A stretch of DNA of 64,000 bases, taken from contig JAUIAV010000015.1 in NCBI GenBank assembly GCA_030425195.1, positions 45,777 to 109,776 on the forward strand. Direction: 5' to 3'. The translations under genes and the position numbers were made by a program. This document shows positions 58,364 through 64,000 of the stretch, in pieces. Below the pieces are notes generated by a model, which worked only from the letters and a program-made list of their open reading frames with translations, was not told where the DNA came from and ran no database searches. Every line of letters begins with the position of its first letter. The stretch's first letter is position 1. The stretch is from Gammaproteobacteria bacterium. GTDB taxonomy: Bacteria > Pseudomonadota > Gammaproteobacteria > Pseudomonadales > Azotimanducaceae.

Positions 58364-58554
58364 CGCTCTTACCGGGATGTTGTGATCTGCGTCTCACGAT
58401 TGCGCACGCCTTACATTTACTCGGTTTTTGATGACTCGCGCACAGGCTCGGATTGCGCGTTGGCAGATACTCCAGATCGCTAGATGGAAATCGTGTGCGC
58501 TGGTCTGTTCGACCCCGCGCACGCAGCGTTCGGCATTCGAAGGAGAGACTGTCA

Positions 58555-59265
58555 GTGTTTGGAATTGCGAAAAAGCTGCATCAGAAACTACTTGTCTGGA
58601 TCGTTGTATCGACTCTGAGCCTGGTGCTCTCTGCCTGCACGGGCAGCTCCGAGTCGCTCAGGGACCGTTTGAATTCAGAGTCCGCATCCACGCGTGGTGC
58701 CGACAATCCGGTCGATACTTCAGGAGATGGCTCGGGAGACAACGCTGCGGAAGACAGCGGCGGCACGACGTCGGGTGCGCCTGCAGTCAGCCTGTCTGCC
58801 AGCAACACGTCCGTTCAGGAAGGCGGCAGTGTGACGCTCAGCTGGACGGCAGCCGGAGCGGACAGCTGCAGCGCGTCGGGTGGCTGGTCGGGCCAGCTGG
58901 ATACCAGTGGCAGTCAGGTGGTCGGACCGGTCTCTGCCGGGACGACGTACAGCCTCAATTGCAGCGGACCGGGCGGGACGTCGCTCGAGATGATCTCCGT
59001 GGCCGCCGTCGGCCCCGTCGAGCTGTCCTGGGTTGCCCCGGAAGAGAACGTGGATGGCTCGGAGCTCGTCGATCTGGCCGGTTACAAGGTCTACTACGGC
59101 GACAGCAGCCGGGACTACTCCGAGAGCATCGAGCTCCGTGATTCTTCAGCGACCAGCCACACGCTTCAGCTGGCCTCGGGCAGCTACTACTTCGCCCTGA
59201 CGGCGTTCGATACGGAAGGCCACGAGAGCAGCTACTCGAACGAGGTTCAGAGATACCGTCCGTGA
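58555..59265 (+). CDS. Ig/FN3-type lipoprotein, paralog 3
   Basis: 236-aa lipoprotein with GTG start at 58555 (AAGGAG nine bases upstream) and lipobox LVLSAC; linker rich in Ser/Asp; Ig-like domain (SCSASGGWSGQLDTSGSQVVGPVSAGTTYSLNC) and FN3 domain (VELSWVAPEENVDGSELVDLAGYKVYYGDSS, ending SNEVQRYRP). The closest sibling of the previous two. It is followed 115 bases later by the PrsT-like TPR gene. Confidence 0.82.
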   Translation: MFGIAKKLHQKLLVWIVVSTLSLVLSACTGSSESLRDRLNSESASTRGADNPVDTSGDGSGDNAAEDSGGTTSGAPAVSLSASNTSVQEGGSVTLSWTAAGADSCSASGGWSGQLDTSGSQVVGPVSAGTTYSLNCSGPGGTSLEMISVAAVGPVELSWVAPEENVDGSELVDLAGYKVYYGDSSRDYSESIELRDSSATSHTLQLASGSYYFALTAFDTEGHESSYSNEVQRYRP

Positions 59266-59380
59266 TGCCGGGTGCCTGCCGCTCCGGCGGGCACCATTTA
59301 CAAACCCCCGTAGCCTTGGCGGTTTGATTCCAGCCGTCGTGCTGGCATTGTGCTGACTCCACGGATGGCGGGGTCGACCA

Positions 59381-62110
59381 ATGAGATTACTGCGGCGGAT
59401 TGCCGTGCTGTTCTTCCTGATTCAGATGCTCTCGGCCTGCGATCAGACGACGGCCGTCGAGCACCTTGCCCGTGCCGAGAGCTACGCGCAGGCCTCCGAC
59501 TATCGGGCGGCCGTCATCGAGCTCAAGAACGCCCTGCAGAAAGATCCGGATCTCATGGAAGCCCGGGCGGCGCTTGGTGAAGCACATCTTGCCCTGGGTG
59601 ATTTCGCCAGCGGTGTGAAGGAGTTCGAGCGGGCGCTGGCCCTGGGATCCCGGGATGAGGCGGTCCGCGTGGGCCTGCTCTCCGGGCAACTGGGGCTGGG
59701 CGAATATCAGGCCGTGCTGGACGAGCTGGAGGGTGAGGCGGATCTCACACCGGCGCTGACGGTGCTGCTGGCGGATGCACACCTGCAGGCAGGACAGTTC
59801 GAACAGGCTGAGGCCCTGTACTCGGCTGCAGAGTCTCAGGCCGGGGCGCAACTGGGCCTGGGAACCATCGCCTGGGTCATGGGCGATGCGGAATCGGCGG
59901 CCGGGCACCTGGCCAGATCCGTGGCCATCGATCCGTCGCTGCGCGACGCCTGGATCCGGAAAGCCGAGTTCGACCTCTCTCAGCGTCAGTTCGATTCCGC
60001 TGCGGATGCCTTTCAGGCGCTCATGGCTCTTCCCGGCGGCGAGCTGACCGGACGCCTGGGGCTTGCCCGAACGAGCCTGCTGCTTGGCGATCTGGACGCG
60101 GCCGGCGAGCACATCGGTCTGTTCCTCAAACAGGCGCCCGGATTCCCCGGCGCTCACTACATAGACGCGCTGATCCGGCATCAGCAGGGCGACATCGATG
60201 GGGCGGAGAGCGCCCTTCGGGAAGTCCAGAAAACACAACCCGATCATGAACCCAGCCTGCTGCTGATGGGCGCCGTCAAATTCCAGCAGTCACAGCTCGG
60301 TCAGGCGGAAGACAATCTGCGCCGCTTTCTGGCGCGGAACCGGGACAGCGAGGCGGCCGCGAAGGTCCTCGCCGCCGTGCTTCATCAGCAGGGCGACCTG
60401 GAAGAAGTGGTCGCGGTTCTCTCACCGCACCGGGAAGGCACGGCGGATCCTCAGATTCTGGCCATGCTCGGCACTGCCTGGATGCAGCTCGGAGAGAGCG
60501 AGCAGGCGGTCTCCACCCTGGAGCGGGCCGTGTCGCTGGCGCCCGATTCCGCCCTGCTGCGCAATCAGCTCGCCCTGGGCCTGCTTTCGGCCGGTGACGG
60601 CAGTCAGGCGCGCGTGGTGCTCGCATCCGCGCTGGCCGTGGATGGCCAGCAGTATCAGAGCGACTATCTGACGGCGCTGCTCAGCCTCCGGGAAGGGGAT
60701 GCGGATGCGGCGCTCGCTGCAGCCAGCACCATGGAATCGAAGGACGGTACCAATCCGGTGGGACCCTTTCTGAAAGGTCTCGCCTACCTGGCTCAGGATC
60801 GGGAGGCGCCCGCTGCAGAAGCCTTCGAGACTGCCGTCACGCTTGCGCCCGGTTTCTTCCCGGCGGTCGCCCATCTCGCCCGCATGGCGGAGCAACGTGG
60901 CAGTGCACAGCAGGCGAGGAACTATTACGAAAATTATCTGAAACTCCATCCGGAGAACGCCGAAGCGAGACTGGCGAAGGTGGCGCTGATGCAGCGTCAG
61001 GGAGATACGGCGGGTGCCGAGCTGGATCTCGAAGCACTGATCCAGCAGACGCCCGATCTCCTCGGACCGCGTATCGAGCTGAGCCGCCTGTATCTGCGCG
61101 ATGGACGTCTGGAGGAAGCGGCCGCACAGCTGGATGCCGCCCTTCGGATCGATCCGGACGCAGTCGAGGCGCTTCTGCTCGGCACCGAAGTGGCACTGCG
61201 TCAGCGGGCGAACTTCGTTGCACAACGGCATCTGGAAGTGCTTCAGCTGCTCCTGGACGAGTGGCCGGACTCGAGAGACCTTCACCTGGCGGTGGGTGCA
61301 CTGCAGGTCCGCGTGAATCAGCTTCAGCTGGCCAGACGCAACCTGGAAAGAGCGCTGACGCTGTCGGATCCGGATGATCAGGCGGTTCTGAAGGAAATGC
61401 TCCGCCTGCATCTGGCGTCGGGAGAGGTCGGACCGGCCCGTGTCACGTTCTCACAGCTCGACGGGAAAGACGCCGAGGACGTCCAGCTCCTGGAGGCGGA
61501 TCTGCTCCTCGCCGAAGGCCGCTATCCCGAAGCCGTCGAAGGTTATCGGCAGCTCGTGTCGCTCGGCAATCGAGAAGCGGTGCTCCGGCTCAGCGTTGCC
61601 CAGCTCGATGAAGGGGAGGTGGATGAGGCGCTCACGCTGATGGACGGCTGGCTGGCGGACCACCCGGGAGATCTGGGTGTGGCCATGTTGCGGGCGGCGG
61701 GCCTGCGCAGGAAGGGCGATGAGAATGCCACCGTTGCCCAGTACGAGGCGCTGGCGGCTTCCGGAGATCCGGTCGTGCTGAATAATCTGGCGTGGCTGTA
61801 CATGGAGCGCGGCGATGAGCGGGCTATCGAGACGGCGGAAGCGGCCTTCGCGCTGGCCCCCGACGATCCCGACATCGCCGACACCATGGGCTGGATCCTC
61901 GTTCGGTTCGGTCAGCCGGAGAAGGCCATACGGCTGTTCAACGACAGTATTCAGGCCAGACCACGGGATGCAACGTTCCGCTATCACCTGGGTGTGGCCT
62001 ATCTGGAATCCGGTGATCTGAATGCGGGCCGGGCCGCGCTGGAAGAAGCGCTGGCGCTGGGTCCCTTTCCAGAACGGCAGGATGCGGAACGTCGGCTGCA
62101 GGCGTTGTAG
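59381..62110 (+). CDS. prsT: PrsT-like TPR-repeat lipoprotein
   Basis: 909-aa lipoprotein with a short signal and lipobox (QMLSAC) and about 25 tetratricopeptide repeats running the whole length, closing with ADTMGWILVRFGQPEKAIRLFNDSI and DATFRYHLGVAYLESGDLNAGRAALEEAL. Size, lipobox and repeat pattern match PrsT, the TPR lipoprotein linked to XrtA/PEP-CTERM exopolysaccharide systems. No exosortase or PEP-CTERM protein is visible here, so the system must be elsewhere or the gene works alone. The lipid anchor puts the repeats in the periplasm. Confidence 0.85.
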   Translation: MRLLRRIAVLFFLIQMLSACDQTTAVEHLARAESYAQASDYRAAVIELKNALQKDPDLMEARAALGEAHLALGDFASGVKEFERALALGSRDEAVRVGLLSGQLGLGEYQAVLDELEGEADLTPALTVLLADAHLQAGQFEQAEALYSAAESQAGAQLGLGTIAWVMGDAESAAGHLARSVAIDPSLRDAWIRKAEFDLSQRQFDSAADAFQALMALPGGELTGRLGLARTSLLLGDLDAAGEHIGLFLKQAPGFPGAHYIDALIRHQQGDIDGAESALREVQKTQPDHEPSLLLMGAVKFQQSQLGQAEDNLRRFLARNRDSEAAAKVLAAVLHQQGDLEEVVAVLSPHREGTADPQILAMLGTAWMQLGESEQAVSTLERAVSLAPDSALLRNQLALGLLSAGDGSQARVVLASALAVDGQQYQSDYLTALLSLREGDADAALAAASTMESKDGTNPVGPFLKGLAYLAQDREAPAAEAFETAVTLAPGFFPAVAHLARMAEQRGSAQQARNYYENYLKLHPENAEARLAKVALMQRQGDTAGAELDLEALIQQTPDLLGPRIELSRLYLRDGRLEEAAAQLDAALRIDPDAVEALLLGTEVALRQRANFVAQRHLEVLQLLLDEWPDSRDLHLAVGALQVRVNQLQLARRNLERALTLSDPDDQAVLKEMLRLHLASGEVGPARVTFSQLDGKDAEDVQLLEADLLLAEGRYPEAVEGYRQLVSLGNREAVLRLSVAQLDEGEVDEALTLMDGWLADHPGDLGVAMLRAAGLRRKGDENATVAQYEALAASGDPVVLNNLAWLYMERGDERAIETAEAAFALAPDDPDIADTMGWILVRFGQPEKAIRLFNDSIQARPRDATFRYHLGVAYLESGDLNAGRAALEEALALGPFPERQDAERRLQAL

Positions 62111-62142
62111 ATCCTGCAGGAAGACCCGCTACTCCGCAGTGG

Positions 62143-62898
62143 CTAGTTGATGCCGGCGATGTAGGACAGCGTCGGACCGATTTCGGCGTGAACGACCACA
62201 TCGGCAATACCGTCCAGCGGGGTCGCTTCCCGATTGAGGATGGCCAGCTTCGAGCCGAGCTGCTTGGCGTATTCCGGAAATCCGGCGGCCGGATAGACGA
62301 TGAGAGTCGATCCGGTGGCGATCATCAGATCGCATTTCTCCGTGAATGCCTGCGCGCGGCGCATGGCATCCTCCGGCATGGCCTGACCGAAAGAGATGGT
62401 GGCCGTCTTGATGATGCCGCCGCAACGGGAACAGGGATCGATTCGCTGCTGCCGCTCGAACTGCTGCCTGAGATCCGCGAGCTCGTAGCGCATTTCGCAG
62501 CTGAGACACCTGGCGTAGCTCGTATTGCCGTGCAGCTCGATCACCCGATCGTCCGGCACGCCCGCGTTCTGATGCAGGTTGTCCACGTTCTGAGTGATCA
62601 CGCCCTGGCACTTGCCCATCTCCACCAGCTTCGCGATGGCCAGGTGCCCCCGGTTCGGCTCCGCACCCTCCATCTTCATGTCGCCGGCGAACTTGCGCCG
62701 CCACTGTTCGGAGCGCGCCTCCTCGCTGCGCAGGAACTCTTCGAAGTAGATGGGTTTCATCTTCTCCCAGATGCCGGTGCCCTGACTGCGGAAGTCGGGG
62801 ATGCCGGATTCGGTGCTGATGCCGGCCCCGGTGAAGAAGACGATGTTGCTGGCTCGGTCGACCAGGTCTCTAAGGGCCTCCAGACTGTCCTGGTCCAT
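62143..62898 (-). CDS. Sir2-family NAD-dependent protein deacylase
   Basis: 251-aa sirtuin: NAD site FFTGAGISTESGIPDFRS, catalytic-site QNVD and ELHG, a four-Cys zinc module (CLSCEMRY and CSRCGG), and SFGQAMPEDAMRRA, ATGSTLIVYPAAGFPEYAKQLG. Removes acyl groups from lysine with consumption of NAD. It is arranged head-to-tail after the CPT-like gene with a single-base gap, so both form one operon. It converges with prsT at a 32-base gap. Confidence 0.93.
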   Translation of the reverse strand: MDQDSLEALRDLVDRASNIVFFTGAGISTESGIPDFRSQGTGIWEKMKPIYFEEFLRSEEARSEQWRRKFAGDMKMEGAEPNRGHLAIAKLVEMGKCQGVITQNVDNLHQNAGVPDDRVIELHGNTSYARCLSCEMRYELADLRQQFERQQRIDPCSRCGGIIKTATISFGQAMPEDAMRRAQAFTEKCDLMIATGSTLIVYPAAGFPEYAKQLGSKLAILNREATPLDGIADVVVHAEIGPTLSYIAGIN

Positions 62899-62899
62899 G

Positions 62900-63529
62900 T
62901 TAGCGGGACCCGAGCTGACACAGGCGCTGAGCGAGAACGGATGGCGGGCGCCGCAGTCGATCGATGATCATCTCCGCGCAGGCTTTCGGGGTCGAAGCGC
63001 TGGTATCCACCTCCAGGTCGTATCCGGCGTTGTGTGCGTGCACCTCGTGGAAATGAGAGGTCGCCGTGCCCGGGAAGCGGCCGGTGCGCTGGCCCTCCCG
63101 TTCGTTTACCACCGCCAGGCTGCAGCGGACGCCGATGAGCCAGGCGGGAATCTGTGCCAGTGCAAGCGCGTAGTCGTCGAGATACTCGGGCCGGAAGAGC
63201 AGGTCATCGACGATGACGTTGTTGCCCGCCCTGGCGAAAGCGGCAATCGCGCGGCGCATGCCACAGAGCACCTGCTCGCCGTGTTCGCCGAAGCGGATGT
63301 GAGTCAGCAGCTCGCCGTCCTTCTCCTCGGGTACGATGTTGAGACCGCTGCTGCCCGGAGTTCCGCCGGGAGAGTTCAAGCCCCGGTAGCGTCCAGGCAT
63401 GCCATCCCGGAACTGGTCCAGTGCGATATGCTGGTAGGGCTCATCAAGCAGCTGCTGCAGCATGATCGCCAGCGTGGTCTTGCCGGCGCTCGAGGACCCG
63501 TTCAGAAATATGATTTTGCCCACCGTCAT
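62900..63529 (-). CDS. Chloramphenicol phosphotransferase-like P-loop kinase
   Basis: 209-aa P-loop protein with Walker A GSSSAGKTT right at the start (KIIFLNGSSSAGKTTLA) and the CPT-type pattern ALDQFRDGMPGRY, NVIVDDLLFRPEY, RCSLAVVNEREGQRTGRFPG and YDLEVDTSASTPKACAEMI. CPT of Streptomyces phosphorylates chloramphenicol; distant homologs in Proteobacteria have unknown substrates, so resistance should not be assumed. It is divergent from the PPTase gene by 67 bases. Confidence 0.85.
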   Translation of the reverse strand: MTVGKIIFLNGSSSAGKTTLAIMLQQLLDEPYQHIALDQFRDGMPGRYRGLNSPGGTPGSSGLNIVPEEKDGELLTHIRFGEHGEQVLCGMRRAIAAFARAGNNVIVDDLLFRPEYLDDYALALAQIPAWLIGVRCSLAVVNEREGQRTGRFPGTATSHFHEVHAHNAGYDLEVDTSASTPKACAEMIIDRLRRPPSVLAQRLCQLGSR

Positions 63530-63596
63530 GCCCGAGGATGGTATCGGTATCGCTGCTGGACGACAATCGATCAGACGGAAGGGGCACGGGATCAGG

Positions 63597-64000
63597 ATGA
63601 CGGAGGAAATTCGAGCGCTTCAGGAGGAGATCGTACGTTCTCTGCCTGCCCGGGAAGGCCTGTCCGTGACTGCCGGTGCCATTGAAACCGGGATCGAAAC
63701 TCTGTACCCGGAGGAGTATGTGCTGGTGGAGTCCGCGGTGGCGAAGCGGCAGGCGGAGTTTGCCACCGCACGAAACCTGGCCCGGCAGTCCATGCGCGAA
63801 CTCGGTCTTGTGGCGGGACCCATCCTGCGGGGCGACCAGCGGGAACCCATCTGGCCGCCCGGAATGCTGGGCAGCATGACCCACGCGGAGGGTTGTGCGG
63901 TGGCCTGTGTGGCGAGAAGCGGCGTGGTCCGCTCCGTGGGGATCGATATCGAGCTGTCGGATCGGGTGGGGCCTGAGCTGTACGGGAAGCTGTTCACCGC
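63597..64000 (+). CDS. 4'-phosphopantetheinyl transferase (EntD/Sfp-like), truncated by the window end
   Basis: The frame opens with ATG 63597 and runs off the window, giving 134 residues so far. The visible segments are typical of EntD-type PPTases: ATARNLARQSMRELG, GDQREPIWPPGMLGSMTHAEG and GVVRSVGIDIELS (start of the second metal motif G-[IV]-D-[IV]-E). It attaches phosphopantetheine to acyl or peptidyl carrier proteins. The C-terminal third is missing, so completeness cannot be judged. Confidence 0.88.
   Translation, partial: MTEEIRALQEEIVRSLPAREGLSVTAGAIETGIETLYPEEYVLVESAVAKRQAEFATARNLARQSMRELGLVAGPILRGDQREPIWPPGMLGSMTHAEGCAVACVARSGVVRSVGIDIELSDRVGPELYGKLFT

Noticed and set aside
50586..59265. 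LPXTG or other sortase targets among the secreted proteins
   Set aside because: No LPXTG-like motif plus hydrophobic tail was seen at any C-terminus; these proteins are lipoproteins or ordinary exported proteins.
59381..62110. Complete PEP-CTERM/exosortase system
   Set aside because: Only the PrsT-like protein is present. No exosortase, PEP-CTERM tail or polysaccharide synthesis genes are visible in the window.
62900..63529. A chloramphenicol resistance gene
   Set aside because: The family resembles CPT, but distant members have unknown substrates and the gene sits in a housekeeping-like context, so resistance is not supported.
1..64000. CRISPR arrays, insertion sequences, integrases or prophage
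   Set aside because: No regularly spaced direct repeats of 25-40 bases, no transposase or integrase motifs, and no terminal inverted repeats with target duplications were noticed.

Overview
The window is a GC-rich, densely coded chromosomal segment, most likely from a gammaproteobacterium, probably aquatic or marine. The grounds are gene content: uvrC-pgsA followed by a tRNA-Cys, CsrA, HemF, RmuC, PHA storage genes with PhaR, a WS/DGAT acyltransferase, TonB-dependent receptors, a marine-sortase-type two-component pair and a PrsT-like TPR lipoprotein. I see no insertion sequence, prophage or CRISPR array. I cannot place the genus.

Layout. 1-4.3 kb: uvrC, pgsA, a membrane-tethered receiver-domain protein, tRNA-Cys and a 54-aa membrane protein. 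4.4-10.7 kb: a storage-polymer cluster (two paralogous alpha/beta hydrolases around phaR, WS/DGAT, phasin, phaC) with TGC-rich palindromes that look like PhaR sites. 10.7-15.0 kb: zinc alcohol dehydrogenase, a GYD protein, a GYD-acyltransferase fusion, a lysophospholipase-like hydrolase and a HAD phosphatase. 15.0-17.1 kb: two tRNA-Leu genes; the tRNA-Leu(UAA) gene is split in its anticodon by a 262-nt group I intron. 17.2-25.1 kb: a putative phosphate-starvation/phytate locus (TonB receptor with a frameshift, beta-propeller phytase lipoprotein, porin, serine hydrolase, small lipoprotein, methyltransferase-like protein) with several Pho-box-like 11-bp-period repeats, three of them in the right orientation for the nearest gene.

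25.2-34.0 kb: housekeeping and repair genes (HpcH/HpaI aldolase, rmuC, csrA, a FAN1-like nuclease overlapping an Fe-S helicase with its own nuclease domain, pyruvate kinase). 34.0-40.3 kb: TauE/SafE exporter, then a MORN-protein / Ser-Thr kinase / FHA-protein operon and a metallo-hydrolase. 40.3-44.2 kb: hemF and a two-component pair. 44.3-47.0 kb: a lower-GC insert with an SxtJ-like protein, a DUF5989-like protein and a NodU/CmcH-type carbamoyltransferase. 47.1-50.5 kb: pnuC, a NadR-like kinase, a choline/thiamine-kinase-like protein and a CoxE-like VWA protein. 50.6-62.1 kb: an island of envelope proteins (VWA lipoprotein, VanZ-like protein, a large secreted protein, a PKD-type lipoprotein, three paralogous Ig/FN3 lipoproteins and a PrsT-like TPR lipoprotein). 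62.1-64.0 kb: Sir2 deacylase, CPT-like kinase and a truncated phosphopantetheinyl transferase.

The strongest non-obvious signals are the group I intron in tRNA-Leu(UAA), the Pho-box network tying the phytase locus together, and the envelope-protein island next to prsT. All family assignments come from reading motifs by eye; no database search was run.
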